From: Bacteroidota bacterium
GTDB lineage: Bacteria; Bacteroidota; JABWAT01
Direction of reading: 5' to 3'
Assembly (NCBI GenBank): GCA_020161835.1
Contig: JAIUNL010000011.1
Location: forward strand, 62,001 to 126,000
DNA length: 64,000 bases
The translations under genes were made by a program, and so were the position numbers. Positions 1 to 10,087 of the stretch are shown in pieces. Below the pieces are notes generated by a model that was not told the DNA's origin, did no database searches, and saw only the letters and a list, made by a program, of their open reading frames with translations. The number at the start of each line of letters is the position of its first letter. Position 1 is the first letter of the stretch.

Positions 1-1868
1 ACCACAACCACCTGCATACCAGCCATAACGGCACTTGCAGGGTTGGTTCCGTGTGCTGATGAGGGGATCAGTACCACATTCCGGTGATGTTCTTCCCTGC
101 TTTTCAAATATTCACGGATAACCATTAAACCAGCATATTCACCTTGTGCACCTGAATTCGGTTGAAAGGAAATGCCCTTAAATCCGGTGATTTCACATAA
201 ATACTGACCCAGATTACAAACCAATTCACCATAACCTCTTGCCTGATCGAAAGGAACAAATGGGTGCAGATTTGCGAATTCAGGCCATGAAACCGGAATC
301 ATTTCTGAGGTTGCATTTAATTTCATCGTACATGATCCCAAAGGAATCATCGAAACATTCAGTGCCAGATCTTTTGTCTCCAGCCGTTTAATATACCGGA
401 GCATTTCTGTTTCAGAATGATAGGAATTAAAAACCGGATGGGTGAGATAAGGAGTGGTTCTGACTAATTTTCCAGGAAACGGAAACGAAGTCGAATGGCC
501 GTTGTGAGTACCCGCAGTCCACGATTGCCCTGAAACCTTTGCGAAAACGGATAGAATTGCATAAACATCTGTGATTCTGGTACTTTCATCAAGGGAAATA
601 CCAACCGATCCGTCATCAAAATACCTGAAATTCATTTGAGAATTGATTGCAGCCGATGAAAGATCAGAGGCTTTCACATGTGAAGATGCAATATCAACTT
701 TCAGTGTATCAAAAAAGTAGTCGTTGCTCTGAGAAAAGCCAAGAGATTTCAATCCGGCACTCAGAAAACCTGCAAGATGATGAATTCTTTCTGCAATAGA
801 TTTTAACCGGGCAGGGCCGTGGTAAACAGTATACATACTTGCCATGATGGCTAAGAGAACCTGAGCAGTACAAATATTGGAGGTAGCTTTATCCCGGCGG
901 ATATGCTGTTCACGGGTTTGGAGTGCCATTCTTAATGCACGTTTACCGTTGGCATCAACAGAAACACCAATAATTCTGCCTGGTAAAAACCTTTTAAAAG
1001 CATCACGGGTTGCGAAATATCCGGCATGGGGTCCGCCATACATCATTGGGACGCCAAACCGCTGAGTGGTTCCGACCACAACATCGGCACCCATTTCACC
1101 CGGCGGTTTTAGTAAGGTTAAACTGAGGAGATCAGCCGCAACGACAGAGAAAATTCCATTTTGTTTTGCATCAGAAAGCAAACCAGAAATATCTCTAACA
1201 TTCCCGTTTCCATCAGGATACTGAACAAAAACACCAAATACATCTGAATCAAAACCAGAATCAACATGGTCAACGCACTTGACTGAAATCCCGAGTGGTG
1301 CAGATCTGGTTAACAAAACGTCGATAGTTTGCGGGAAAACCGCACCAACTACAAGAAAAGTATGAGCATCAGGTTTTGTTGTCCGGGACTGACCGTAAAG
1401 CATTGTCATGGCTTCTGCGGCCGATGTTCCTTCATCAAGAAGTGATGCATTTGTGATTTCCATACCAGTCAGGTCTAAAATCATGGTTTGGAAATTTAGC
1501 AAAGCTTCAAGTCTTCCCTGTGCAATTTCTGCCTGGTAAGGGGTATATTGGGTGTACCAACCCGGACTTTCAAGAATATTTCTCTGGATAACAGCAGGAG
1601 TAAAGGTGTTGTAGTAACCCATTCCAATATAGGAGGAATAGACTTTATTCATTGAAGCCAGAGACTTAACATGAATAAGGAGTTCCTGTTCGGTCATTGC
1701 TTCAGGAAGTTCCATTTCATCAGGCATTCTGATTATGGACGGCACGGTTTCATTGATCAGTTCATCAAGAGTTGAGGAACCCACCGTTTTTAGCATGTCA
1801 GAGGTTTCAGCAGCAGAGGGTCCAATATGCCGATGGCGGAAAATATCAGGGTGTTTGTAATCAGGCAT
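1..1868 (-). CDS. gcvP: Glycine dehydrogenase (glycine cleavage P-protein), 5' part
   Basis: This is the N-terminal 622 codons of the PLP-dependent P-protein. It decarboxylates glycine and passes aminomethyl to the lipoyl H-protein. The frame is open from the ATG at 1868 to the left edge. The protein starts [16 protein letters not shown], as the family does, and has the GMGYYNT motif near residues 82-88, a DEGTSAAEA motif near 145, and the [10 protein letters not shown] motif just before the edge. The PLP-lysine motif (NLHKTF-like) would lie beyond the edge. It is the long single-chain form of about 950 residues, not the split GcvPA/GcvPB type, because the first-half and second-half motifs occur in one frame. 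A 189-base gap separates it from rnc, so it is probably a separate unit. No frameshift is seen. Confidence 0.96.
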   Translation of the reverse strand, partial: MPDYKHPDIFRHRHIGPSAAETSDMLKTVGSSTLDELINETVPSIIRMPDEMELPEAMTEQELLIHVKSLASMNKVYSSYIGMGYYNTFTPAVIQRNILESPGWYTQYTPYQAEIAQGRLEALLNFQTMILDLTGMEITNASLLDEGTSAAEAMTMLYGQSRTTKPDAHTFLVVGAVFPQTIDVLLTRSAPLGISVKCVDHVDSGFDSDVFGVFVQYPDGNGNVRDISGLLSDAKQNGIFSVVAADLLSLTLLKPPGEMGADVVVGTTQRFGVPMMYGGPHAGYFATRDAFKRFLPGRIIGVSVDANGKRALRMALQTREQHIRRDKATSNICTAQVLLAIMASMYTVYHGPARLKSIAERIHHLAGFLSAGLKSLGFSQSNDYFFDTLKVDIASSHVKASDLSSAAINSQMNFRYFDDGSVGISLDESTRITDVYAILSVFAKVSGQSWTAGTHNGHSTSFPFPGKLVRTTPYLTHPVFNSYHSETEMLRYIKRLETKDLALNVSMIPLGSCTMKLNATSEMIPVSWPEFANLHPFVPFDQARGYGELVCNLGQYLCEITGFKGISFQPNSGAQGEYAGLMVIREYLKSREEHHRNVVLIPSSAHGTNPASAVMAGMQVVV

Positions 1869-2057
1869 GAGTTCTATGGTCCTGTCTAAATCATGGTTTT
1901 ACAAATAGTTACCAACACAAATTTCTTTGGTCTGAACTTCATTTCAGGCGGGGTTGGTTCCCGTTATTAAAGATTTGCAAGTTAACAAACAGGAAGGAAA
2001 AAAAGGAAAGAAATACAGCAGAAACAAAGGCAGTAATTCAAATTTAATAAAAGAAAA

Positions 2058-2804
2058 TCAAAGTTGATTTTTCATTCTCAGGGTTTCGTAGGCAGCTATT
2101 TGCTCAGCATCCTTTTTGGATTTTCCCCTGCCAATTCCATAAAGGACTTCATCAATTTTTACCTGCATGGTATACTCTTTACGGTGAGCAGGACCTTCTT
2201 CAGAAATACATAAATATCTCAGGTCTGAAATACCGTCAGATTGAACCATTTCAAGCAGGATACTTTTATAATTATTGTCCTGATCAGCCAATGATTTCAA
2301 ATCAACACTTGAAAGAATTCTGGAATTGATAAACTTCCGGGCCATTTCAAACGAATGATCGAGGAAAATAGCTCCAATAAATGCTTCAAGTGCATCAGCG
2401 AGCAATTTAGGCGAGTCGCAGGCGGCTCGTTTTTTTGCCTGAAAACTGATATTCATCAGATCAAGCAAACCTAAATCTTTCGAAAATTCGGCAAGGATTC
2501 TTCCATTTACGATTTGATCCCGTTTTTTTGAAAGAAATCCTTCATCTTTATCAGGAAAAGTTCGGAAGAGATGTTCAGCTACAACTGAATCCAGGATGGC
2601 ATCGCCAAGAAATTCAAGTCGTTCATTTGATTTTGAAAGCTGATCAGCAGGATCATCAAAATAGCTTCGGTGAGAAAGTGCCTGAATAAAAAGATCAGCG
2701 TTCCTGACGGGATAACCAGCCAGTTTACTGAATCCATTTTTAGCGGAATTGGAGTTTCGGGAAAAAAGAAACCCGGTTAGTCTGTTTAAGATTCCGGGTT
2801 TCAT
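2058..2804 (-). CDS. rnc: Ribonuclease III
   Basis: This endonuclease cuts double-stranded RNA in rRNA and mRNA processing. At 248 residues it is slightly longer than the usual 225-230 because of a basic N-terminal extension of about 25 residues. The RNase III signature NERLEFLGDAIL is at 60-71 with the acidic catalytic residues in place. A second acidic site is around DALEAFIGA (about 137-145). A double-stranded-RNA-binding domain fills 178-245 and ends KKDAEQIAAYETLR. It is the last gene of the fab cluster, 6 bases after the fabF stop. The order acpP-fabF-rnc is widespread in bacteria, which supports the call. Confidence 0.96.
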   Translation of the reverse strand: MKPGILNRLTGFLFSRNSNSAKNGFSKLAGYPVRNADLFIQALSHRSYFDDPADQLSKSNERLEFLGDAILDSVVAEHLFRTFPDKDEGFLSKKRDQIVNGRILAEFSKDLGLLDLMNISFQAKKRAACDSPKLLADALEAFIGAIFLDHSFEMARKFINSRILSSVDLKSLADQDNNYKSILLEMVQSDGISDLRYLCISEEGPAHRKEYTMQVKIDEVLYGIGRGKSKKDAEQIAAYETLRMKNQL

Positions 2805-2810
2805 TCCAGA

Positions 2811-4061
2811 TTAATTGTCATATTTTTTGAAAAGCAGGGTTGCGTTGTGTCCGCCAAATCCAAAAGTGTTGCTGAGAACAAAATCAAGATCAGCATCAAC
2901 CGGTTTATTTGGCACATAATTCAGATCACATTCCGGATCAGGATTAGTCAGGTTGATTGTTGGCGGAATCCGTTGGTTCACAATTGCAAGAATGGAGGCA
3001 ATGGCTTCAATTCCACCGGCAGCACCCAACAGGTGACCTGTCATTGATTTGGTAGAACTTACCTTCAATTTGTAGGCATGTTCACCAAAAACAGTTTTTA
3101 CAGCTTCAGATTCCTGTTTGTCACCCAAAGGAGTTGACGTTCCGTGTGCATTGATATAACCAACTACATCGGGAGAAACGGAAGCCATTCTCAATGCAAT
3201 TTTCATTGCACGAACAGCACCTTCTCCGCCAGGAGCCGGGGCCGTGATATGATAGGCATCGCCTGTAATACCAAAACCGACGAGTTCTGCGTAAATTTTA
3301 GCACCACGTTTAACAGCGTGCTCAAGTGACTCAAGAATAAGAACGCCAGAACCCTCACCCATCACAAATCCGTCACGGTCAAGATCGAAAGGTCTTGAAG
3401 CAAGTTCTGGAGCGTCATTCCGGGTAGAAAGAGCTTTCATTGAGTTAAATCCGGCCACACCAAGCGTACAGATTGCAGCTTCTGCACCCCCCGCAACCAT
3501 CACATCAGCAAGATCATTCCGGATGAGCATAAAAGCATCCGCAATGGAATGGCTGCCTGTTGCACAGGCACTGACAGTTGCATAGTTTGGACCTTTAAAA
3601 CCATGCTTGATTGATACATGGCCAGCTGCTATATCGGGAATCAGCATCGGGATGAAAAATGGACTTACCCGACCCGGACCACCCTGCATATAGTTTTCAG
3701 TTTGGTTCACATAGGCCTGCATGCCACCAATACCAGAACCGATAGTTACACCTACCCGTTCTTTGTCAAGCGCTTCGAAAGTGTCAAGTCCTGAATCTTT
3801 AACTGCTTCGTCTGCAGCAATAACTGCATACTGGCAGAATGGATCCATTCTCTGTGCACCCTTCCGGTCAAGATAATCAGTTGCCTTGAAGTTTTTAAGT
3901 TCATGGGCAAACTTGGTATCATGATTTGAAGCATCAAACTGGGTTATGGGTCCTGCTCCTGATTTGGCGGCCATAAGGCCATCCCAAAAGGTGGGAACAG
4001 TTAATCCGATGGGGGTTAACGCACCCATTCCGGTCACGACAACTCGTTTCAGGCTAGACAT
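2811..4061 (-). CDS. fabF: Beta-ketoacyl-ACP synthase II
   Basis: This condensing enzyme elongates acyl-ACP with malonyl-ACP in cytosolic type II fatty-acid synthesis. Its 416 residues match the family. The thiolase-fold Cys-His-His triad is visible: C166 in SACATGSH, H306 in [11 protein letters not shown] and H343 in [15 protein letters not shown], with the conserved K338. The C-terminal NTFGFGGHN loop is also present. The start ATG gives [17 protein letters not shown], typical for FabF. It lies 82 bases after acpP, a gap that holds a strong hairpin with a T-rich tail, so expression may be reduced relative to acpP. Confidence 0.97.
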   Translation of the reverse strand: MSSLKRVVVTGMGALTPIGLTVPTFWDGLMAAKSGAGPITQFDASNHDTKFAHELKNFKATDYLDRKGAQRMDPFCQYAVIAADEAVKDSGLDTFEALDKERVGVTIGSGIGGMQAYVNQTENYMQGGPGRVSPFFIPMLIPDIAAGHVSIKHGFKGPNYATVSACATGSHSIADAFMLIRNDLADVMVAGGAEAAICTLGVAGFNSMKALSTRNDAPELASRPFDLDRDGFVMGEGSGVLILESLEHAVKRGAKIYAELVGFGITGDAYHITAPAPGGEGAVRAMKIALRMASVSPDVVGYINAHGTSTPLGDKQESEAVKTVFGEHAYKLKVSSTKSMTGHLLGAAGGIEAIASILAIVNQRIPPTINLTNPDPECDLNYVPNKPVDADLDFVLSNTFGFGGHNATLLFKKYDN

Positions 4062-4079
4062 ATCGGGAATCCTTGCTAC

Positions 4080-4124
4080 TGGTGAGAAGAGAAAAATCCA
4101 TGATCCGGGAACGGATCATGGATT
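4080..4124 (-). terminator. Hairpin plus T-tract between acpP and fabF (attenuator-like)
   Basis: A perfect 13-bp inverted repeat with a 4-base loop occupies 4095-4124 (arms AATCCATGATCCG and CGGATCATGGATT). On the minus strand it is followed directly by TTTTTCTCTT. That is the layout of an intrinsic terminator just after the acpP stop. Because fabF and rnc continue in the same direction, it probably gives partial termination or 3'-end protection of a short acpP transcript. Confidence 0.75.
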
Positions 4125-4143
4125 GTGGCTAATCAGAACCAAC

Positions 4144-4380
4144 TTATTTTACGTGTTTTGCAATATAAGTAATTGCATCACCAACGGTACCGATTTTCTC
4201 GGCATCTTCATCTGGAATAGTAATACCAAAAGCTTTTTCAAATTCCATGATCAATTCAACGGTATCGAGAGAATCGGCACCGAGATCATTTGTAAAGCTT
4301 GCTTCAGGGGTAATTTGAGTTGCATCTACACCCAATTTTTCAATAATGATTTCTTTTACTTTATCGTCTACGTTAGCCAC
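4144..4380 (-). CDS. acpP: Acyl carrier protein
   Basis: This small acidic carrier bears the growing acyl chain on phosphopantetheine. It has 78 residues from a GTG start at 4380: [17 protein letters not shown]. The attachment serine is S37 in the LGADSLD motif. I chose the GTG rather than an upstream ATG at 4425 because GGAG lies 7 bases before it and the resulting length is the family's norm. The upstream extension would also overlap the promoter. It sits between fabG and fabF as in most bacteria. A TTG-N20-TATATTTG promoter lies at 4423-4453, and a hairpin follows the stop, so it may be transcribed largely on its own at high level. Confidence 0.97.
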   Translation of the reverse strand: MANVDDKVKEIIIEKLGVDATQITPEASFTNDLGADSLDTVELIMEFEKAFGITIPDEDAEKIGTVGDAITYIAKHVK

Positions 4381-4422
4381 GGGCTTGCTCCTTTTGTTGT
4401 TGTATTGGCTTAAAAAACTCCG

Positions 4423-4453
4423 CAAATATAGGAGTTTGAGATTTAACAGGCAA
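4423..4453 (-). promoter_or_regulatory. Bacteroidota-type promoter for acpP
   Basis: On the minus strand, TATATTTG (4430-4423) matches the TAnnTTTG -7 element and is preceded by TTG (4453-4451) at a spacing of 20. It lies just inside the fabG-acpP gap, about 43 bases before the acpP start codon. Confidence 0.55.
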
Positions 4454-4459
4454 TTTTAA

Positions 4460-5206
4460 TTACATAACCATTCCACCATCAACGTGTAAAACCTGCCCGG
4501 TGATATAGTTGCTGAGGTCAGAACTGAAAAACAGAACTGAATTGGCGATATCTTCGGGTGTGGCAGCACGTTTAAGCGGAATCGAATCCATAAAGGCTTT
4601 TTTTGCATCTTCTGAAAGCACATGGGTCATTTCGGTATCAACCCAACCGGGTGCAATCACATTGCATGTGATATTACGGCTTGAAAGTTCTTTTGCTACT
4701 GATTTTGAAAATCCAACTATACCAGCCTTTGAGGCAGCGTAGTTAGCCTGACCGGCATTACCCATGGTTCCGACAACAGAAGAAATGTTGATAATCTTCC
4801 CTGCCCTTTGGCTCATCATGGTTTTCATAACAGCTTTTGTATAATTGAAAACGGATTTAAGGTTAGTGTTAATAACAAAATCCCAGTCTGCCTCATTCAT
4901 GCGCATGAGAAGTCCGTCTTTAGTGACGCCGGCATTGTTTACCAGAACATCAAGGCGACCCCAGGTTTCACTAATTTGCTTCATGACTTCAGTAGCCTGA
5001 GTCATGTCTATGGCATCAGCCTGGAAAGCAAGTGCACGAACGCCCAGGGCTTCAACGGCAATTTTGACTTCTTCAGCCTGGGCAGAACTTGAACGGTAAG
5101 TGAAGGCAACATCTGCCCCGGCTGCAGCCAGTTTCAGTACTATGGATTTCCCGATTCCACGGGTTCCACCTGTTACCAGTGCTGTTTTACCTTTTAGGCT
5201 GATCAT
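4460..5206 (-). CDS. fabG: 3-oxoacyl-ACP reductase
   Basis: This NADPH-dependent short-chain dehydrogenase makes the first reduction of the elongation cycle. It has 248 residues. The Rossmann motif GGTRGIGK is at 13-20 and NNAG at 90-93. The catalytic tetrad is N115, S143, Y156 and K160 (YAASK). The C-terminus ends GQVLHVDGGMVM as in FabG. It lies 9 bases after fabD on the same strand. Nothing is odd in length or motifs. Confidence 0.97.
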   Translation of the reverse strand: MISLKGKTALVTGGTRGIGKSIVLKLAAAGADVAFTYRSSSAQAEEVKIAVEALGVRALAFQADAIDMTQATEVMKQISETWGRLDVLVNNAGVTKDGLLMRMNEADWDFVINTNLKSVFNYTKAVMKTMMSQRAGKIINISSVVGTMGNAGQANYAASKAGIVGFSKSVAKELSSRNITCNVIAPGWVDTEMTHVLSEDAKKAFMDSIPLKRAATPEDIANSVLFFSSDLSNYITGQVLHVDGGMVM

Positions 5207-5215
5207 ATAAACTCC

Positions 5216-6115
5216 TTAGCTCAGTTCTGCAAATTTATCGAAACCAGAAACTTCAGCTGTGACAACAATTCGTTTAACCAAACCCTGAAGGACTTTTCCG
5301 GGACCTACTTCAACAAAATTTGTAATACCATCCTTAGACATATTTGCAATCAGTTCTTCCCAACGAACCGGACTGGTTAATTGTTTCAGGAGGAAAGATT
5401 TAATTTCTTTCGGGTCTGAAGAAGCGGCTGCAGTTACATTCAAATAAACCGGCACTTTTGGCTGATGAAAAGTAGTCTGATTTAAAGCAGTTCCCAATTT
5501 GTCAGAGGCAGAAGCCATCAAAGGAGAGTGAAAAGCCCCGGAAACAACCAGTTCTTTTACGATTTTTGCACCCTTCAATTTAGCAAGTTCCATTGCCTTT
5601 TTTACACCAGGAATGGAACCGGAAATCACGATCTGACCAGGTGAATTAAAATTGGCTGGTTGAACAATTCCTTCTGATGACGCTTCTTTACAAGCTTCAT
5701 CAACAGCCTGAGTTGATGCACCAACAATTGCTGCCATCGTTCCGGGTTGTTCTGTTCCGGCTTTCTGCATAAGTTCGCCCCGAAGGCGAACAAGTTTAAG
5801 ACCGGTTTCAAAATCAAAAACGCCCGCAGCACATAATGCAGAATATTCTCCAAGAGAGTGACCGGCAGTTGCGTTAAATTGAGTTTTCAGGAAACGGGAT
5901 ACCAGAATACTATGAATAAAAATGGCGGGCTGAGTAATTTCAGTTTGTTTAAGGCTGTCTTCAGGTCCGTTAAACATGACATCCAGAATATTAAACCCGA
6001 GGATTTCATTGGCACGATCAAGAAGAATTTTAGCATCGGAAGAGGACTGATAAAAATCTGAGGTCATTCCAATATATTGGGAAGCCTGACCAGGAAACAC
6101 CAGTGCAGTTTTCAT
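5216..6115 (-). CDS. fabD: Malonyl-CoA:ACP transacylase
   Basis: It loads malonate from CoA onto ACP. It has 299 residues from the ATG at 6115 (MKTALVFPGQASQ). The nucleophile is S87 in GHSLGEY and the catalytic histidine is H196 in SGAFHSPLM. A GTG six bases upstream (6121) is in frame but overlaps the AAAAGGG ribosome-binding site, so the ATG with a 5-base spacing is preferred. It is part of the fabH-fabD-fabG run. Confidence 0.96.
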   Translation of the reverse strand: MKTALVFPGQASQYIGMTSDFYQSSSDAKILLDRANEILGFNILDVMFNGPEDSLKQTEITQPAIFIHSILVSRFLKTQFNATAGHSLGEYSALCAAGVFDFETGLKLVRLRGELMQKAGTEQPGTMAAIVGASTQAVDEACKEASSEGIVQPANFNSPGQIVISGSIPGVKKAMELAKLKGAKIVKELVVSGAFHSPLMASASDKLGTALNQTTFHQPKVPVYLNVTAAASSDPKEIKSFLLKQLTSPVRWEELIANMSKDGITNFVEVGPGKVLQGLVKRIVVTAEVSGFDKFAELS

Positions 6116-6142
6116 GAACACCCTTTTACTTAGTTGAGAAAA

Positions 6143-7141
6143 TCAGGTATTGTAGGTCCACTTAACCCAGGCGGCACCCCAGGTATAACCTGCGCCAAAA
6201 GCGGCAAAAATCAAATTATCACCACGTTTGATTTTCTTTTGTTCAATGGCATCGGCCAATGCAAGCGGAATAGTTGCAGCAGTTGTATTGCCATACAAAC
6301 CGATGTTAATGATAACTTTATTGGCATCAATGCCCATGCGATTGGCCGTAGCATCAATAATACGAAGATTGGCCTGATGCGGAATCAAATAAGCGACGTC
6401 GGCGCCGGTTAATCCATTTTTCTCCAGAATGGCGGCTGAAACATCAGCCATTCCCGTTACAGCTGATTTAAAAACTGTTTTACCATCCTGGTAAATATTA
6501 TGCCATTTAGCATTTACAGTTTCAACCGTTGCCGGATGGAGGCTTCCGCCACCTTTTTGATAAAGGAAGTCTTTTCCTGAACCGTCAGTATGAAGAATAT
6601 GATCAAGAACTCCGGTTCCGTCTGTTGTAGGCTCAAGGAGAACTGCTCCTGCCCCATCGCCAAATAAAATAGAAGTTGTACGGTCAGTGTAATCAACGAT
6701 TGCACTCATTTTATCGCCACCAATTACCAGTACCTTTTTGTACCGGCCGGCTTCAATAAATTGGGCACCGGTTGCAAGTCCGAACAGGAAACCGGAACAA
6801 GCTGCACTTAAATCAAAACCGAAAGCATTTTTTGCACCGATTTCATTTTGAACGAGGCAGGCCGTTGCCGGAAACATCATATCGGGAGTAACAGTACAGG
6901 CAATAATCACATCAATTTCAGATGCATCAATTTTTCTTTGTTCCAAAACCCGGCGTGCGGCTTCAGCCATCATAAAGCTGGTACCCTTGGTTGGATCTTT
7001 CAAAATCCGGCGTTCAGAAATTCCGGTTCTGGTTTTTATCCATTCGTCGGAAGTATCAAATAGTTTTTCAAAATCAGCATTGGAAAGAACGTCTGGTGGC
7101 AGGTATTTACCAACGGCGGTGATGGCTGCAGTAACTTTCAT
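6143..7141 (-). CDS. fabH: Beta-ketoacyl-ACP synthase III
   Basis: This initiating condensing enzyme joins acetyl-CoA or a branched acyl-CoA to malonyl-ACP. From the ATG at 7141 it has 332 residues, beginning [15 protein letters not shown] as FabH proteins do. An ATG at 7168 would add nine residues and overlap plsX by 8 bases. It is possible but less family-like. The Cys-His-Asn triad is C115 in LSAACSGF, H255 in IPHQANLR and N285 in GLYGNTTA. It follows plsX with little or no gap. Confidence 0.95.
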   Translation of the reverse strand: MKVTAAITAVGKYLPPDVLSNADFEKLFDTSDEWIKTRTGISERRILKDPTKGTSFMMAEAARRVLEQRKIDASEIDVIIACTVTPDMMFPATACLVQNEIGAKNAFGFDLSAACSGFLFGLATGAQFIEAGRYKKVLVIGGDKMSAIVDYTDRTTSILFGDGAGAVLLEPTTDGTGVLDHILHTDGSGKDFLYQKGGGSLHPATVETVNAKWHNIYQDGKTVFKSAVTGMADVSAAILEKNGLTGADVAYLIPHQANLRIIDATANRMGIDANKVIINIGLYGNTTAATIPLALADAIEQKKIKRGDNLIFAAFGAGYTWGAAWVKWTYNT

Positions 7142-7160
7142 ATCATTCCGGAGTTTAGGT

Positions 7161-8171
7161 TCAGGCATTATTCATTTGTGCAATGGCATCCTGGATTTTT
7201 TTATTTACACCCAGATTAACCATTTTTTCTGCTTCGAGAATCATATTTTTAACAGCTTTGGGAGTTGATCCGCCATGACCAATGATAGAAACGCCGTTTA
7301 CGCCTAAAAGCGGAACGCCACCGAATTCTTCGTAATCGAAGGATTGCATCGTTTTCTTCATGACACCACCAACCAGCATTTGCTGTTCAACAGGCAAATT
7401 CATACCGGCCATTTGTTTTTTTAACTGGTGACCAATGAAATGCCCGATTGACTCGGCAAATTTAAGAATAATATTGCCGGTGTATCCGTCACAAACGTAA
7501 ACGTCGGCCTGATCAGTGAATAAATCACGACCTTCAACATTTCCGACGAAATTCATTTTTGAGGCTTTAAGGAGTTTGTGAACTTCTTTGGTCAGTTCAT
7601 TGCCTTTGGTTTCTTCTTCACCAATGCTCAGTGTCCCGATTTTAGGGTTTTCAACACCGAACATTTCACGCATAAAAATAGAACCCATCAGAGCAAACTG
7701 AACAAGATGTTCAGGCTTGCAATCCACATTTGCACCTACATCAAGAATGCAGTTGTGGCCTTGCGGACGTCTGGGGAAAAAAGCAGAAATTGTAGGGCGG
7801 CTCACACCCGGAATGCGTCCGAGGATGTAAGTTGAAGCAGCCATAACAGCACCCGTATTTCCGGCACTGAGGAAACCATCTGCATGACCTTTTGCACAAA
7901 GACCCAGACCCACAACGATTGAGCTGTCTGGCTTGCCCTTTACTGCTGTTGCAGCAGAGTCTTCCATGGAAATGACCTGACTGGTGTGATGGATTGTTAT
8001 TGGCAATCCTTCAGGAGCTCCTGCTTCAGTCAATTCCTGTTTGATGGCGTCCTGGTCACCGGTCAGGATAATATGAAACCGGCTATCGGTTTCCTTAATG
8101 GCTTCAAGAGTACCAAGAATTACATTCTTAGGGGCAAAGTCGCCCCCCATGGCATCAACTACAATCCGCAT
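7161..8171 (-). CDS. plsX: Phosphate acyltransferase
   Basis: PlsX converts acyl-ACP to acyl-phosphate for PlsY, linking fatty-acid synthesis to phospholipid synthesis. It has 336 residues. The N-terminus [16 protein letters not shown] and the internal [19 protein letters not shown] and LDVGAN motifs are diagnostic. The rpmF-plsX-fabH order is classic and couples ribosome and membrane synthesis genes. The start ATG is 32 bases after the rpmF stop. Confidence 0.97.
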   Translation of the reverse strand: MRIVVDAMGGDFAPKNVILGTLEAIKETDSRFHIILTGDQDAIKQELTEAGAPEGLPITIHHTSQVISMEDSAATAVKGKPDSSIVVGLGLCAKGHADGFLSAGNTGAVMAASTYILGRIPGVSRPTISAFFPRRPQGHNCILDVGANVDCKPEHLVQFALMGSIFMREMFGVENPKIGTLSIGEEETKGNELTKEVHKLLKASKMNFVGNVEGRDLFTDQADVYVCDGYTGNIILKFAESIGHFIGHQLKKQMAGMNLPVEQQMLVGGVMKKTMQSFDYEEFGGVPLLGVNGVSIIGHGGSTPKAVKNMILEAEKMVNLGVNKKIQDAIAQMNNA

Positions 8172-8202
8172 GTTAAGCCTCCCGATTTAGGGCTTTATCA
8201 GA

Positions 8203-8388
8203 TCAAACAGTTTCAGATTTTTCGATCACGTAACGGCCGGCATAATAACCGCAGTTTGCGCAGGCACGGTGCATGAGTTTAGGATGTGAACATTTTGGAC
8301 AGGTACTGAGACCAGGAATAGCTGATTTGAAGTGGGCACGACGGTGACGGGCACTCATTTTCGATAATTTGCGTTTTGGATTAGGCAT
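8203..8388 (-). CDS. rpmF: 50S ribosomal protein L32
   Basis: This 61-residue basic ribosomal protein has the L32 N-terminus MPNPKRKLSKMSARHRRAH and a zinc-binding four-cysteine ribbon (CPKC and CANC, about residues 34-48). The cysteine-containing form suggests the zinc-dependent L32 type. It lies between the yceD-type gene and plsX, the usual location, with AGGAG upstream of the ATG. Confidence 0.97.
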   Translation of the reverse strand: MPNPKRKLSKMSARHRRAHFKSAIPGLSTCPKCSHPKLMHRACANCGYYAGRYVIEKSETV

Positions 8389-8414
8389 GATTGAACTCCT
8401 GTTTTATATATAAT

Positions 8415-8924
8415 CTAATTCTTTTTCAATTTTAATAATTTTTCCCAGCGCGGGTCAGTTTTTTCGTCTGAACATTCGCATGGGTCAGTATTTTTATTTT
8501 TTCCGCAGACCAGACAAATTCCCAGGCAATCTTCACTGCAGATCACTTTCATCGGAAAGGCCAACCTGACGGTATCAAGAACATCAGGGCGAATATCGAT
8601 TTTATTCTGGTCTGGTGCAAGATATCTGAAGTCCGGATCAGAATCATTTCTTTTTAATTCTTCATTCCGGCTGAGAGTAAAAACCAGTTCATTTTCTAAA
8701 TTGAGTTTTGCCGGACCCAGACAACGGTCACAGGGTACTTCAGCATCAAAATGAACATTTAACTGAAAGACGTGGTTTTCAAAGGCTTTATCAAGTACAC
8801 AATCAACGATCAGGTTTGAAATTGCAATTTCATCTTCAAGATGAGAAAACTGCTCTTCAAAGCGATACGAGTACTTTCCGTCTGAAAGACGGGAAATGTT
8901 GATTTCCATTTCAGGAAGGTTCAT
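8415..8924 (-). CDS. yceD: YceD/DUF177 family protein, large-subunit assembly factor
   Basis: It has 169 residues. Proteins of this family sit next to rpmF and are tied to 23S rRNA accumulation and large-subunit assembly. Visible features are CDRC in the middle and a C-terminal cysteine cluster CSEDCLGICLVCGKN, which is the most conserved part of DUF177. The ATG overlaps the adk stop by 4 bases (ATGA), so translation is probably coupled. An internal ATG (MEINISRL) is an alternative start. Confidence 0.88.
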   Translation of the reverse strand: MNLPEMEINISRLSDGKYSYRFEEQFSHLEDEIAISNLIVDCVLDKAFENHVFQLNVHFDAEVPCDRCLGPAKLNLENELVFTLSRNEELKRNDSDPDFRYLAPDQNKIDIRPDVLDTVRLAFPMKVICSEDCLGICLVCGKNKNTDPCECSDEKTDPRWEKLLKLKKN

Positions 8925-9568
8925 GATTTTCCGTTTAGCAACGAAACAATGTTTGAATTAATCTGATCGACATCGCCAACTGCATTAATTTCCCGGAGTT
9001 TTCCGGTTTTGTGATAGTAATTAATGAGCGGAACTGTTTTTTCCTGATAAAGGGCAAGCCGTTTCCGGATTGTTGCTTCAGAATCATCATCTCTCTGAAC
9101 CAGAGTGTTTCCGCAGACATCACAAACACCCTCTTTTTTGGGTGCATTGGCAAGCAGGTTGTAGGTTGCCCCGCAGTTCAGACAGACCCTACGCTGGGAA
9201 AGCCGGCTGATAATATCCTCATCAGGAACCTGAAGGTTGATCACATTTGAAATTTCAAACCCAAGACGGGCAAGCATTTCATCGAGAGCAACAGCCTGTG
9301 CATCTGTACGGGGAAATCCGTCAAGAATGAAAGACTCAGCTTCTTTTCCCTTGATTAGTTCTTCAACCATCGCAATTACGATCTGATCTGGAACAAAATC
9401 ACCCTTGTCCATAAATGATTTGGCAAGAATTCCCAGTTCGGTTCCGCTTTTGATGGCAGAACGGAGCAAATCACCCGTTGAAAGGTGATTAAAAGACATG
9501 CGCTCCTGGAGGAGTTTGGCCTGGGTTCCTTTTCCCACACCTGGAGCACCAAATAGTATAATAATCAT
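8921..9568 (-). CDS. adk: Adenylate kinase
   Basis: It interconverts ATP, AMP and ADP in the cytosol. It has 215 residues. The P-loop GAPGVGKGTQAK is at 8-19 and the NMP-binding DGFPRT motif at 83-88. The LID carries four cysteines, C129, C132, C149 and C152, so this is the zinc-binding LID type. Placing adk at the head of a yceD-rpmF-plsX-fab run is less common than next to secY. An 84-base gap from the HIT gene holds a weak TATCTTTC element, so it may have its own promoter. Confidence 0.97.
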   Translation of the reverse strand: MIIILFGAPGVGKGTQAKLLQERMSFNHLSTGDLLRSAIKSGTELGILAKSFMDKGDFVPDQIVIAMVEELIKGKEAESFILDGFPRTDAQAVALDEMLARLGFEISNVINLQVPDEDIISRLSQRRVCLNCGATYNLLANAPKKEGVCDVCGNTLVQRDDDSEATIRKRLALYQEKTVPLINYYHKTGKLREINAVGDVDQINSNIVSLLNGKS

Positions 9569-9652
9569 AATTTTTCCGGAAGCAAGACCAGAAAGATAAG
9601 GATAATCTGACCAAATTTCAAGATTTGGGTACTAACAAATTCAGATATCCTG

Positions 9653-10087
9653 TCAAAACTGTTCTCTGATAAAGTCACAAAACCCTTCAACTTCAAGCTT
9701 CCCTGCCCCATCTTCGGGTTTATAGCCAAAAATACGCCAGCCAAGTGCTTCTGCAGGAAGGTTCTCTGGCCGGGGAATAAGATGAAAATGAAGATGTTTT
9801 ACTTCCTCACCAAATACAGCCCAGTAAACTCTGCCTGTCCGGGTGGTCTTTTCAAGTATAGCCGTCATCTTCTGCTGAAGTTCCATCAATTCAAGGAGAA
9901 CATCAGATGAAAAAGCAGTTTGCTGAAGGATGTGGGCTTTGGGTGCAATGATCAGCCAGCCAAGAACGGGTGCAGGGTGAGTCTGGTTATGAAAAACAAA
10001 GAAATTTTCAGTTTCGGCAATTTTGCCGCCGTTTAACTGGTCGAGTCCGTCTTCCCAACGGCAAATAACGCAGGAATGGTTTTTCAC
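9653..10087 (-). CDS. HIT (histidine triad) family protein
   Basis: This 144-residue protein of the HIT superfamily probably hydrolyses nucleotidyl phosphate esters. The triad HLHFHLIPR places H98, H100 and H102 in the HxHxH active site, and two cysteines (CVIC, 6-9) near the N-terminus resemble the metal-binding pair of HINT-like proteins. The C-terminal 40 residues are longer than in minimal Hint proteins. The ATG overlaps the rlmN stop by 4 bases, so the pair is co-translated. The exact substrate cannot be read from the sequence. Confidence 0.88.
   Translation of the reverse strand: MKNHSCVICRWEDGLDQLNGGKIAETENFFVFHNQTHPAPVLGWLIIAPKAHILQQTAFSSDVLLELMELQQKMTAILEKTTRTGRVYWAVFGEEVKHLHFHLIPRPENLPAEALGWRIFGYKPEDGAGKLEVEGFCDFIREQF

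Noticed and set aside
3946..4413. 155-codon plus-strand frame over acpP/fabF
   Set aside because: It is antisense to acpP and fabF, which have clear motifs. It is a shadow frame.
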